A DNA stretch of 36,727 nt from an uncultured Clostridia bacterium (GCA_947588885.1 CANQAH010000012.1:1-36727), one strand, 5' to 3'; positions 19,061-29,631 are shown, counted from the stretch's first letter. Made by a program: numbers and translations. The notes: a model not told the origin generated them from the sequence alone.

Positions 19061-20018
19061 TATAGCCAGCCTCCTTTATAATTCTTTTTCCTCTTTCTGA
19101 TAATAGTGTATCTTGGAATATAGTTGTAGTTTCAGATCCACTATTTTTTAATTTCACGAGGTAATAATTTGTTATAAAAGGATATGTTCCATTATGAACA
19201 TTGTCATAATTTGCTTCTACATCATTTATTTTTAAAACTTTTACTGCATTATCAATATTATCTCCAAAATCATATAATACATTTGATTCATTGTAAAAGC
19301 CGTATCCTATCGCATTTTCACTATTATTGTAAATCGCAGGTACATCATTTATGTTTCCATATACTTTGTCATAAAAATTTTCCATCGGTGGATTCATTAA
19401 ACCTAATGTTTTCATAACAACAGATTTCATTTGTTTTTGTACATCAGATTCTGATACTCTCTGGTATGGGATAATATCAGAATTATTTCCACCAACTTGA
19501 CTCCAATTAGTAATTTGTCCTGTATATATTTGTTGTACCTCAGAAACTTTTAAAGAATTTATAGGATTATTTTTATTGACGTAAAAAACAAAACCCTCTT
19601 TTGCAATTGGTTGCAAATCAAATTCATTTCCAGTTGATTGTGCTAAAGACAATGCTTCTTCAGATGGTTCTGTTGTAATTAATACATCTATTTCTCCATT
19701 TATCAATCTTTGGTATCCATTTTCCACATCAAAACAATATAGCAAGTTATCAGAAACATTGTTATTTTGTGTAAAATCTTTTATTATGCTTAAAGCCAGT
19801 GACTGAGTCGCTATCGATGTACCTATCCTTGGTAATTCATTTTCAGATAAAATCACAGAAGTATCATTAGCTGTTAAATTCTGATTATTGTCCGTAACTG
19901 GTTGTTCTCCACTTCCAAATGAAAATTTATTTGTAAAAAACATATAAATTCCAGCACAAGCAACAGACGCAATAAGCATCATTATTATTGGAAATATTGC
20001 ACTAATAAATTTCTTCAT
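19050..20018 (-). CDS. PstS-like phosphate-type substrate-binding protein (PBP-like)
   Basis: GEIDVLITTEPSEEALSLA; FVFYVNKNNPINSLKVSEVQQIYTGQITNWSQVGG. Confidence 0.8.
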   Translation of the reverse strand: MKKFISAIFPIIMMLIASVACAGIYMFFTNKFSFGSGEQPVTDNNQNLTANDTSVILSENELPRIGTSIATQSLALSIIKDFTQNNNVSDNLLYCFDVENGYQRLINGEIDVLITTEPSEEALSLAQSTGNEFDLQPIAKEGFVFYVNKNNPINSLKVSEVQQIYTGQITNWSQVGGNNSDIIPYQRVSESDVQKQMKSVVMKTLGLMNPPMENFYDKVYGNINDVPAIYNNSENAIGYGFYNESNVLYDFGDNIDNAVKVLKINDVEANYDNVHNGTYPFITNYYLVKLKNSGSETTTIFQDTLLSERGKRIIKEAGYIDN

Positions 20019-20055
20019 CTTTTATCCTTTCTCTCAATTCACTTGCCAAAAATGT

Positions 20056-21270
20056 TTACTGTCTAACTAATTTATGATAAATTTTTTTGCCTTTCTTTAA
20101 AATTGCATATCCTTCAGAAAAATCTGAATCTTTTAAAACATAAGAAATATCATCAATTTTTTCATCATTTAAAGTAATTGCTCCTTGAGTAATCAATGTT
20201 TTAGCTTGTCCTTTAGAAGAAACAATTCCTGTTAAAACAATTGCATCAACAATAGAAATATTTTTTTCTACTACTGTTGATTCCATTGTATCAACATTTC
20301 CTTTTCCTTCAAATAAAGCTTTTGTAGCTTCTTCAGCCTTTTTAGCTTCTTCTTCTCCATGAACTAATTTTGTAATTTCAAAAGCAGCAATCTTTTTAGC
20401 TTCATTTATTCTCTCATCTTTGTATTTAGTAAGTTCTTCTATTTCTTTGACATCTAAAAATGTTAAAAGCTTCATAACATTCTCAATATCTTCATCTGCA
20501 ACATTTCTCCAATATTGATAAAATTCATATGGAGATGTTTTTTCAGGGTTTAACCACAATGCTCCTTTTTCAGTTTTACCCATTTTTTTACCTTCTTTTG
20601 TTGTAAGAAGTTTAAAAGTAAAACCATAAGAATCATCATTACCAATTTTACGAATTAATTCAACTCCACCTATTATATTAGACCATTGATCATTTCCACC
20701 CATTTGCAATTTACAACCATAATTATCATGCAAATATAAAAAGTCATAAGATTGCATTAACATATATCCAAGTTCAAAAAATGTTAATCCAGTATCCAAT
20801 CTATTTTTATAACACTCAGCAGCTAACATTTTGTTTACTGAAAAATGCACACCAATTTTTCTCATAAAATCAAGATATTTTAAATCTCTTAACCAATCTC
20901 CATTATTTACGATAATAGCGGCATTTTCACCTTCAAAGCTTAAAAATTTTTCAATTTGTTTTTTTATAGAAGCAACATTTTTATCTATATCTTCTATAGT
21001 AAGCATTTTTCTCATATCAGTTTTTCCAGATGGATCACCAATAACAGCAGTTCCTCCACCCATTAATATTATTGGTTTATGTCCTGCTTTTTGCATATGT
21101 GATGCAACCATTAAAGAAATGAAATGTCCAACATGTAAACTGTCAGCAGTTGGATCTATTCCAATATAAAAACGTACACTCTCTTTTTCAAATAATTTTT
21201 TTATTTCATCTGGATGAGTTAATTGTTCAACATAACCCCTCTCTTCTAATATGTCAAATACATTAGTCAT
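20056..21270 (-). CDS. tyrS: Tyrosyl-tRNA synthetase
   Basis: YIGIDPTADSLHVGHF; KMGKTEKGALWL; C-terminal S4 domain. Confidence 0.97.
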   Translation of the reverse strand: MTNVFDILEERGYVEQLTHPDEIKKLFEKESVRFYIGIDPTADSLHVGHFISLMVASHMQKAGHKPIILMGGGTAVIGDPSGKTDMRKMLTIEDIDKNVASIKKQIEKFLSFEGENAAIIVNNGDWLRDLKYLDFMRKIGVHFSVNKMLAAECYKNRLDTGLTFFELGYMLMQSYDFLYLHDNYGCKLQMGGNDQWSNIIGGVELIRKIGNDDSYGFTFKLLTTKEGKKMGKTEKGALWLNPEKTSPYEFYQYWRNVADEDIENVMKLLTFLDVKEIEELTKYKDERINEAKKIAAFEITKLVHGEEEAKKAEEATKALFEGKGNVDTMESTVVEKNISIVDAIVLTGIVSSKGQAKTLITQGAITLNDEKIDDISYVLKDSDFSEGYAILKKGKKIYHKLVRQ

Positions 21271-21296
21271 TTATCCATTTTTTCCTTTCTGCCAAA

Positions 21297-21539
21297 TTAT
21301 TTATCTAATTTTACCTTTTCTGAAAATTCATCATTTGATAAATATCTATTCAAATTTTTTGCATTAATACCTGTATCAACAGCCATTTGTTGAATATTGT
21401 CACAACCTTTTGTACCATTCATTTCGATATAATTTCTCAATTTTTCTATATCTAAAACTTCATTTGTTTTGCAACTTTGGCAAACCTCTAAATCTGAATG
21501 AAAAAAGCTACCACAACGAGGACATTTTTTAAACTCCAT
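21297..21539 (-). CDS. Small zinc-ribbon/HTH-like protein
   Basis: FKKCPRCGSFFHSDLEVCQSCK; RBS GGAGG before ATG 21539. Confidence 0.65.
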   Translation of the reverse strand: MEFKKCPRCGSFFHSDLEVCQSCKTNEVLDIEKLRNYIEMNGTKGCDNIQQMAVDTGINAKNLNRYLSNDEFSEKVKLDK

Positions 21540-21655
21540 AATTACTACCTCCAAAGCATTAATATTTTGTCACATTTTATCATATAACATAAAAAAAAGG
21601 AATAGTTTTTATAATATTTCATTTGTTAGAAATATTATAAAAAAGAATATTCCTT

Positions 21656-22192
21656 TTAATATAGTTTTGAATATATTTTATAATTAATTAAAACTTTTCT
21701 TACGTACATATTGGTTTCTTTGAATGGTATATTTTCCAAATTACTACCATCAGATTTTATAATACCTTGTTTAATCCATGTATCTACATTTCCTTCGCCT
21801 GCATTATATGCAGTAATTGCTAATTTATAATTTTCATATTTTTTTATTAAATTTGAAAGATATCTTGTTCCAAATTCAATATTAGTTTCTGGATCATACA
21901 AATCATGTTCATCATATCCAAGTTGGGATGCGACATGAACTCCGGTACTATCTATTAATTGCATTAATCCTTTAGCACCTTTTTTTGAATTTACATCATT
22001 TCTAAAATTACTTTCTTGTTTAATTACAGCATATATTAAATTTTTATCTATATCATATTCTTCAGCATATTTTTCAACATATTCCGAATATTTAATTGGA
22101 AAAATATAATTAAATATTCCTTTTGCTAAAAGTAATATAGAAAATATTAAGCATAATATCACAAATAATGTGACTATTTTATTTCGCTTCAT
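21656..22192 (-). CDS. Lytic transglycosylase (SLT domain)
   Basis: YAVIKQESNFRNDVNSKKGAKGLMQLIDSTG; NIEFGTRYLSNLIKKYENYKLAITAYNAGEGNVDTW. Confidence 0.92.
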   Translation of the reverse strand: MKRNKIVTLFVILCLIFSILLLAKGIFNYIFPIKYSEYVEKYAEEYDIDKNLIYAVIKQESNFRNDVNSKKGAKGLMQLIDSTGVHVASQLGYDEHDLYDPETNIEFGTRYLSNLIKKYENYKLAITAYNAGEGNVDTWIKQGIIKSDGSNLENIPFKETNMYVRKVLINYKIYSKLY

Positions 22193-24860
22193 ACCAATTT
22201 TTTCCTTCTGATACTTCTACTTTAAGAGGTACTAAAAGTTTTGCAGCATTTTCCATGCAATTAACTAGCAATTCTTTAATCTTTTCTAATTCACTAGTTT
22301 CAGTTTCAATTAATAATTCATCATGTACTTGTAAGATTATTTTTGATTTATATCCTTTTTCTTTTAACTCTTTATACGCATTTATCATTGCAATTTTCAT
22401 TATATCTGCTGCTGTTCCTTGAATTGGAGTATTCATTGCAACTCTATCACCAAATTTTCTAACCATATAATTCTTTGATTTTAGTTCTGGAATATATCTT
22501 CTTCTTTTATACATTGTTTCAATATATCCCTTTTCTTTTGCTTCTTCAACTACATTATCCATAAATTTCTTTATGCCATCATATTTTTCCAAATATTGTT
22601 CTATATATTCTTTTGCTTGTTTTCTTGAAGTATGAATTTGAGCAGCTAGTCCAAAATCACTTATTCCATATACAATACCAAAATTAACAGCTTTTGCTTT
22701 GCTTCTAAGTTCTTTTGTTACTTCTTCAAGTGGAATTCCAAATACTCTTGATGCAGCTTGTGCATGGATATCTTCATCATGGTTAAAGTTATCGACCATT
22801 GTCTCATCTTTAGAAACATGTGCTAAAATTCTAAGTTCAATTTGTGAATAATCTGCATCTACAAATAATTTTCCTTCAGCAGGTTTAAAAACTTTTCTCA
22901 ATTTTTTTCCAAGTTCAATTCTTGTAGGAATATTTTGTAAATTCGGTTCTGTACTACTTATCCTTCCTGTAGCAGTAACCGTTTGATGAAAATATGAATG
23001 TATTCTGCCAGTTTTTGAATTTATATAAGGAATCATTCCTTCAATATATGTTGAATTCAATTTTGCAAGTTGTCTATATTCTAAAATCTTATCTATTATT
23101 TCATGCTCACCTTGTAGTTTTTCTAAAGTTTCAACATCTGTTGAATATCCATTTTTAGTTTTCTTAATTACAGGCAATTTCAATTTTTCAAAAAGAATTT
23201 CTCCTAATTGTTTAGTTGAATTTACATTAAATTCTTCACCTGCCAGATTATGAATTTCTTTTGTTAATTCATCTAACCTTAGCTTTAATTCTTCTCCATA
23301 CAAAATTAAATCATTTTTATCAACATATACTCCTTGAAATTGCATATCTGCTAAAACTTCTAATACTGGCATTTCAATATTATTAAATAAATCAAGCATT
23401 TCATTTTTCTTAAGTTCTTTTTCAAGAATTTCTTTCAAAACACCAATAGAATAAGCATATATAAATATTTTATCATCAACTTTTTCTTCTTGAACATCAA
23501 ATAAATTCATTTGTTCATCTTTTTCAGATACTTGTTCTATTTCTCTATTTAAATATGTTTTCATTAAATCTGAAATTGAATATAAATTAGTTGTTGAGTT
23601 TAATAAATATCCAGCAATTTTAATATCAAACATAAAATTATGTGGAGAAATTCCAGCTTCTTCTGATAATATATAAACAGTCTTTAAGTCATAGCTGCAT
23701 TTCAATACATCTTTATTTTCAAACAAATTTTGAAAATCTAAAATATTATCTGTTTTATACTCATAAACCTTATTTTCATCTTTATTATAAATTGCAATAG
23801 CTTTTACTTTTTGTTTTAAAATTGAATTTTCATCCTCTTTTGTATCAAGATAAAAATACATAATTTTATCTTTTAAGATTTTTTCTTCTAATGAAGAAAA
23901 TTCTTCTTTTGAAATAGTTAATTTTTCAAATTCAATTTCATTTTCTGGTTCTTCTTTTTCTACAGGCGCATCTTCTAATAAATTAAATCTTTCAATATAT
24001 CTGTTAAAACGTAATTCTCTAAAAATGCTTAATACTTCTGGTTTATTCCATTCTTGCATTTTCAAATCTTCTAATGTTTTATCTATAGGAGTTTCTAAAT
24101 TTATTGTTCCCAAAGTTTTTGATAACATTGCTAAATCTTTGTTTTCAACAATTTTTTCTCTTTGCTTTCCTTTTATGTTATCTTCACCTTTTTCAATTTT
24201 CTCATATAAATTCTCAATTGTTCCATATTCTTGGATTAAAGCAAGAGCTGTCTTTTCACCAATTCCAGGAACACCAGGAATATTATCTGATGTATCTCCT
24301 TGAAGTCCTTTTACTTCAATCATTTGCTTTGGTTCGACACCATAAACTTCTAAAACTTTTTTTCTATCAAAAATGTCTGTTTCAGTTTTTCCTGCTTTAG
24401 TTCTAGGAATATAAATTGAAACTTTATCTGTTGCAAGTTGAAAAGAATCTCTATCACCAGTAAGTAGTACAACTTGAATTCCAGCATTTTCGCCAACTCT
24501 TGATAAAGTTCCTAAAATATCATCAGCCTCATATCCTTCTTTTTCTATAATTGTAATATTCATTGCTCTTAAAACATTTTTTAGAATTGGCATTTGACTT
24601 GCAAGTTCATCTGGCATACCTTTTCTTGTTGCCTTATATCCTTCATACATTTTATGTCTTGCTGTAGGTGCTTTTAAGTCAAATGCAACAGCAATATAAT
24701 CTGGCTTTACTTCTTCTAATTCTTTAAATAATATTGCTAAAAATCCATAAACAGCATTAGTATAAGTTCCATCAGCAGTTTGCAACATTTTACTTCCCAT
24801 GATGCCATAAAAAGCTCTATTTACAATGCTATTTCCATCAACGACAATTAATTTTTTCAA
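22179..24860 (-). CDS. polA: DNA polymerase I
   Basis: 5'-3' exonuclease and polymerase motifs (DADYSQIELRILAHVS, KAVNFGIVYGISDFGL, LQVHDELLIE); likely TTG start at 24860 after GGAGG. Confidence 0.96.
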   Translation of the reverse strand: MKKLIVVDGNSIVNRAFYGIMGSKMLQTADGTYTNAVYGFLAILFKELEEVKPDYIAVAFDLKAPTARHKMYEGYKATRKGMPDELASQMPILKNVLRAMNITIIEKEGYEADDILGTLSRVGENAGIQVVLLTGDRDSFQLATDKVSIYIPRTKAGKTETDIFDRKKVLEVYGVEPKQMIEVKGLQGDTSDNIPGVPGIGEKTALALIQEYGTIENLYEKIEKGEDNIKGKQREKIVENKDLAMLSKTLGTINLETPIDKTLEDLKMQEWNKPEVLSIFRELRFNRYIERFNLLEDAPVEKEEPENEIEFEKLTISKEEFSSLEEKILKDKIMYFYLDTKEDENSILKQKVKAIAIYNKDENKVYEYKTDNILDFQNLFENKDVLKCSYDLKTVYILSEEAGISPHNFMFDIKIAGYLLNSTTNLYSISDLMKTYLNREIEQVSEKDEQMNLFDVQEEKVDDKIFIYAYSIGVLKEILEKELKKNEMLDLFNNIEMPVLEVLADMQFQGVYVDKNDLILYGEELKLRLDELTKEIHNLAGEEFNVNSTKQLGEILFEKLKLPVIKKTKNGYSTDVETLEKLQGEHEIIDKILEYRQLAKLNSTYIEGMIPYINSKTGRIHSYFHQTVTATGRISSTEPNLQNIPTRIELGKKLRKVFKPAEGKLFVDADYSQIELRILAHVSKDETMVDNFNHDEDIHAQAASRVFGIPLEEVTKELRSKAKAVNFGIVYGISDFGLAAQIHTSRKQAKEYIEQYLEKYDGIKKFMDNVVEEAKEKGYIETMYKRRRYIPELKSKNYMVRKFGDRVAMNTPIQGTAADIMKIAMINAYKELKEKGYKSKIILQVHDELLIETETSELEKIKELLVNCMENAAKLLVPLKVEVSEGKNWYEAK

Positions 24861-24877
24861 ATTAAATTTCCTCCACA

Positions 24878-26515
24878 TTAATATTCATAAATATCAAATT
24901 GATTTATAGTTACTTTATTATTATATTTTTCATCATATCCTAATTCAGTTCCTTTTGGAACAATTATAATATCATTTTCCTTAACATCTTCTGGCAAATA
25001 AAAGTTATATTTTCCAAATGATTTTACATTCTCAAAACTTCTATCTTCTTCCAAATATTGAACTGTATTTATATAATCATATGTATTATATTCTTGATAA
25101 AACATGAAATATATGAATGGTTCTTTAAACGAATATTGACAATAAATATTTTCTGCATCTGAATTTTGGCAATATTCAGCTACTTCTTTCACACCTGATG
25201 TAAAAGTAAAATAATCATTAAAATCTTGGCTCTTATACTCTTGAATAAACAATATAAAGCATAATACATATGCTGAAATTAGCCATGGTAGCAATACATT
25301 ATATTTTTCAATACATGCGTATATTCCTAAAGAAATATAATAAACATATGGTATAAAAATTATGTTTATATGATTTATATTTATTTGGCAAAATGCTGCT
25401 AATACTAAAGAACCGATCATCCAAATATTCATAATTTGATTAAATATATTTTTATTATATTTTTTTATTGATTGTACTACACCTATTATAAAGAAAGGAA
25501 AACTAATTAAATACATAATTCCAAAATTTTTAAGAGCATTCCAATCAAGATTATCATATTGTAATATAAATAATCTTACAGTTGCAAGTAAATTATCTAC
25601 AGAATCTTCAATAATATGATCAGAAAAAATTGTAGAAACTTTTTCATATCTATTCTCAAGCAATTTTGGCATTGTTATACCACAAATTGAAATTTGTTGT
25701 AATCCAAAACTATTAATTGCTAGATAAATTATTAAAGGTAAAGAAATTATAAAAACAATTCCTAAAAACAAAATTGCCCTTTTTATTGAAATTTCTTTTT
25801 TTCCAATTAAATATACAAGTAAAAGTACTACAAATACAGGTAAAAATAAATAAGAAGTTGCATATGAATATGCAGATATTCCAATAATTATAAAAGATAA
25901 AAATTGAAGTAAGTTTTTCTTATTTTTTAAACCTAAAACTAAGCATAAAACAGCAAGCAAAATTAAATCAGGAAATAAATTGCATTCCATTCCCCATCTA
26001 CTTTTCATTATGTGCCATGGGCATATTGCAAAAACAAATAAACTTAAAAGAGCAATTTTTTTATCTTCAAAAATATTTTTTACCAAATAATACATAATAT
26101 ACAATGATGCAATTCCAACAATTGCCATAGGAGCTCTCATTGTGAATTCAGTAAGTCCGCCTAGTATAATTAATGGTATTGATATTAATGAATACAGAAC
26201 ACTTTGTCCGCTTCCCCATGCATATAAAACTACTGGCAAGTGATTTCCTTTTTTGTCTATTCCATATTTCATCAAAGAAAATGCATCAAACCCACTTGAC
26301 GCTTCATCTACATTTAAAGCATTAGGCATTTGTCCTATAGCAAATAATCTAACAAAGCTTCCAATAATTATTATAAAAAACATACATATTTCTATTTTAT
26401 TTTTCTTTATAAAATCTATTAATTTTTCTTTTTGTTTTATTCCATTTATAATAGGCTTTATTAAAATACTAAACGGTAAAATAAAACAAAATAATATAAG
26501 TATCAAGATCTCCAA
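24878..26515 (-). CDS. Multi-pass membrane glycosyltransferase, GT39/ArnT-like
   Basis: About 11 hydrophobic segments; RLFAIGQMPNALNVDEASSGFDAFSLMKYGIDKKGNHLPV. Confidence 0.75.
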   Translation of the reverse strand: MEILILILFCFILPFSILIKPIINGIKQKEKLIDFIKKNKIEICMFFIIIIGSFVRLFAIGQMPNALNVDEASSGFDAFSLMKYGIDKKGNHLPVVLYAWGSGQSVLYSLISIPLIILGGLTEFTMRAPMAIVGIASLYIMYYLVKNIFEDKKIALLSLFVFAICPWHIMKSRWGMECNLFPDLILLAVLCLVLGLKNKKNLLQFLSFIIIGISAYSYATSYLFLPVFVVLLLVYLIGKKEISIKRAILFLGIVFIISLPLIIYLAINSFGLQQISICGITMPKLLENRYEKVSTIFSDHIIEDSVDNLLATVRLFILQYDNLDWNALKNFGIMYLISFPFFIIGVVQSIKKYNKNIFNQIMNIWMIGSLVLAAFCQININHINIIFIPYVYYISLGIYACIEKYNVLLPWLISAYVLCFILFIQEYKSQDFNDYFTFTSGVKEVAEYCQNSDAENIYCQYSFKEPFIYFMFYQEYNTYDYINTVQYLEEDRSFENVKSFGKYNFYLPEDVKENDIIIVPKGTELGYDEKYNNKVTINQFDIYEY

Positions 26516-26586
26516 ATTAATATTCTCCCAGTATTTTTTACAATTTTCTTGATTCTATCATATTTAATATTTAAAAACAATGTACA

Positions 26587-26623
26587 AAAAAAGAAAACTG
26601 CCAATATAAAATTGACAATTTTC
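26587..26623 (-). terminator. Rho-independent terminator for the Bce-like operon
   Basis: - strand GAAAATTGTCAAT-TTTAT-ATTGGCAGTTTTC (G-U tolerant) + T7. Confidence 0.7.
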
Positions 26624-26644
26624 CAATAAAAGAGGGATCTAATT

Positions 26645-28727
26645 TTAATCATCTTCGCTTATAATATTTTTGCTTTCAAAATATGTTGCTAAAAAATATG
26701 TTCCATAAATTAATAATATAATTATGGCTGTTCCAATAATTGAAGGTATTAAATATTTTGAAGATACAAGTACATCTAATACTCTAACAGCAAATTGTAT
26801 TCCAAATATTGAATGCACTAGTGCTAATGCAAGTGGCATAAAGAAAAATACACCAATCTGCATGAATAATGATTTATTAATAATCTTCTCATCACAACCA
26901 ATTTTTCTTAAAATTGAATATCTTAATTTATTGTCACTACTTTCAGTTAATTGTTTTAATGCAAGTATTGCTGCACTTGCAATTAAAAATATAATACCTA
27001 GATAAATTGCTATAAATATTACAATTGTTGATATTCCAACACTTGCCTCAAATAGACTAATTTTTGTTAATCCATCTAAATTTATTCCTTTAGAAGTTAG
27101 TTCATTAACAAAGGGACTACCTTCCAAGAAAATACTTTCTATTTCCTTTTTTCCTTCTTCTGTATCTGCATTATAATTTGCTGCAAAAAATTTCATATCT
27201 ATATTTTCTTCTTTAAATTCACAACTATCTGGTACTACAATAATTCCAGGATTTGTATGTGATTCTGAAATTTCTATAAAACCATTTTTGCATTCCTTAT
27301 ATTTAGGTTTATATTTTTTATTTGCAATTTCAAGTTCATGACCAGTTTCCAATATAGAATTTCTTACTTCTGCATTATTATCATAATTGCAAACAACAAT
27401 ATACTCATCATCATTTAGTTCATATTGTTCAATTCCATAAAGCTTTGCAATCTTGTTATAATCAGAAATTTTTAAAATTGATTCTACTTTACTGTAAAGT
27501 AGAAAAGGATACTTTGCATTAGTTTCTTCGTACTTTTCTCCAAGAAAATCTTTAAAAGTTAAATCATCTTGATCATATATAGGTATTTCAACCATCTCTT
27601 TAAATATACTTAAATCTACACCATTGTTTTTCATTGTATCTTGAATAGAAACTCTTGAATCTATTCTCTGTTCTTCTGTTGTACTAAGTATTTTGCCATA
27701 ATATTCATATTCATCTCCTAAGTTTGCAGTTTTCTCTAAATTAATATCAACAGGTGTATATTTTAATAAATCATTTTGAAGTGAATTTTTTAGTGATAAA
27801 CTTGAAGATAAAATTGAAATAGTTACAAACAGCATTATGCAAATAACACTCATACTAATAACAGTTGTATTAATTTTGCTATTTATTTGTCTTAACACAA
27901 ACATATTTGCATCTTTCAAATATGTTTTCTTTCGTATTTGAACAACTTGCAAAATAAATCCAGACAAAGACCAGAATATAAATATAGTTCCTATAATTCC
28001 TAATAAAATTGGCTTTATCAAATCTCTTGCTGATAAACCATTAGGACTACGAAGTACAAACCAATATGCATATCCTAATATTGATGCTCCTATTAAGAAA
28101 ATTATAATTGCAATAAATGGATTCTTAATTTTTATCTTTTCATTTTTCTTATTTGCATTTAATAAGTTAATTAATTTGTACCTTGAAACAGTAATTGTAT
28201 TAAAAAACATCACTGCCAAATACATTATTGCAAAATATATGCATGTCTTTATACAGGCAGCTTCAGAAAACACAAATTGAAATTCTGTTACATCAACAAC
28301 AAACATCTTTGCTACAAGTATAGACATAAATTGTGATCCAAATATTCCGAACTGTAATACCTACAGCAAGAGAAATAATTCCAACAAAAATTGTTTCTAT
28401 CAATATAATTTTGGAAATTTGTCTTTTGCCCATTCCTAAAATCATATATATACCAAATTCTTTTTTTCTTCTATTTATCAAGAAATTGCTAGCATATACT
28501 ATAAGTAAACCAAGTACAACTGCGACAAAAACTGATAGATAGCTTAACAATTCAATCATAAGGCCTATTATTTCTCTAGTAGATTTTGAAACTTCAAGCA
28601 TTGCTTGTTGACTATCTAATGAATTAAACATATAGAAAATAGCAACACCTAAAACTAAAGTAATAAAATAAATTGTATAATCTTTAATACTTTTTTTAAT
28701 ATTCTTAAAAGACAATTTAAATAACAT
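26645..28727 (-). CDS. BceB-like ABC transporter permease (FtsX family), read through a +1 shift at CGG 28347-28349
   Basis: ORFs 28293-28727 and 26645-28327; skipping one base gives ...IISLAVGITV-GIFGSQFMSILVAKMFVVDVTEFQFVFS..., a continuous BceB-type sequence. Confidence 0.85.
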
Positions 28728-29484
28728 TGTTCAAATCACCTCCAAGTAGTGTTTGAACTTCAATTATCTTTTCAAAAAATTCTTTTCTAGAATCATCACC
28801 TTTTACTAGTTCATTAAATATTTTTCCATCTTTAATAAATAAAATTCTATTTGCATAAGAAGCAGTAAAAGCATCATGTGTAACCATTAGTATTGTTGCA
28901 TTAAACGAATCATTCAAATATTCAAAATTTTCTAATAATTGTCTTGCTGATTTTGAATCTAACGCACCTGTTGGCTCATCTGCTAAAACTAATTGTGGAT
29001 TTGTGATGATTGCTCTTGCAGATGCCACTCTTTGTTTTTGTCCACCTGATACTTGATATGGATACTTTTTCAAAATATCTTTTATTTCTAGCTTCTCTGC
29101 AATTTGGTTTACTCTTGCTGTTATCTCTTTAGGATTTATTCTTTGAATTGTTAAAGCTATCGCAATGTTCTCAAAGCAGTTAAGAGTATCTAATAAATTA
29201 AAATCTTGAAAAATAAATCCTAGTTCTTCTCTTCTAAATTTGTTTAGTTTATTTCCTTTTAACTTTGTAATATCTTCTCCATTTACAAATATGTGACCTG
29301 TTGTAACTTTATCTACTGTTGAAATACAATTTAAAAGAGTTGTTTTTCCAGAGCCACTAGCTCCCATAATTCCAAGGAATTCTCCCTTTTCTACATCAAA
29401 ACTTATGTTATCTATTGCTTTAGTTAAATTAGTTTTTTTACCAAAATATTTTTCAATATTTTTAACCTCTAAAACTTTTTCCAT
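28717..29484 (-). CDS. BceA-like ABC transporter ATP-binding protein
   Basis: Walker A GASGSGKTTLLN, signature VSGGQKQRVASARAI, ADEPTGALDS; RBS GAAAGGAG before ATG 29484. Confidence 0.92.
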   Translation of the reverse strand: MEKVLEVKNIEKYFGKKTNLTKAIDNISFDVEKGEFLGIMGASGSGKTTLLNCISTVDKVTTGHIFVNGEDITKLKGNKLNKFRREELGFIFQDFNLLDTLNCFENIAIALTIQRINPKEITARVNQIAEKLEIKDILKKYPYQVSGGQKQRVASARAIITNPQLVLADEPTGALDSKSARQLLENFEYLNDSFNATILMVTHDAFTASYANRILFIKDGKIFNELVKGDDSRKEFFEKIIEVQTLLGGDLNNVI

Positions 29485-29607
29485 GTTAAAACTCCTTTCA
29501 ACTTGAAAACATTTTACATTCATTTCTTATAAATTTCCATTGATTTATCTTACATTAATCTTACATAAATGAAAGATAATTTTTGTCGTAATTTTCTTAT
29601 TATGCAT

Positions 29608-29631
29608 AAAAAAAGAAGGCAATTTACCTTC
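29608..29631 (-). terminator. Probable terminator downstream of the RHH ORF
   Basis: gaagg-caattta-ccttc with a-run on + strand. Confidence 0.55.

Noticed and set aside
1291-28349. Ordinary sequencing/assembly indels as the explanation of the three split genes
   Set aside because: Not formally excluded, but all three breaks fall on the same CGGA tetramer, none needs a homopolymer explanation, and in-frame CGG is otherwise absent from native genes. Motif-linked systematic basecalling error remains to be tested with raw reads.
769-28727. prfB-type +1 frameshifting (SD-like element plus CUU UGA)
   Set aside because: No stop codon at the shift site and no conserved SD-like sequence at fixed spacing upstream of the three sites.
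769-28727. Simple CGG reassignment to another amino acid
   Set aside because: Reassignment alone would not restore the reading frame; all three genes need a +1 shift.
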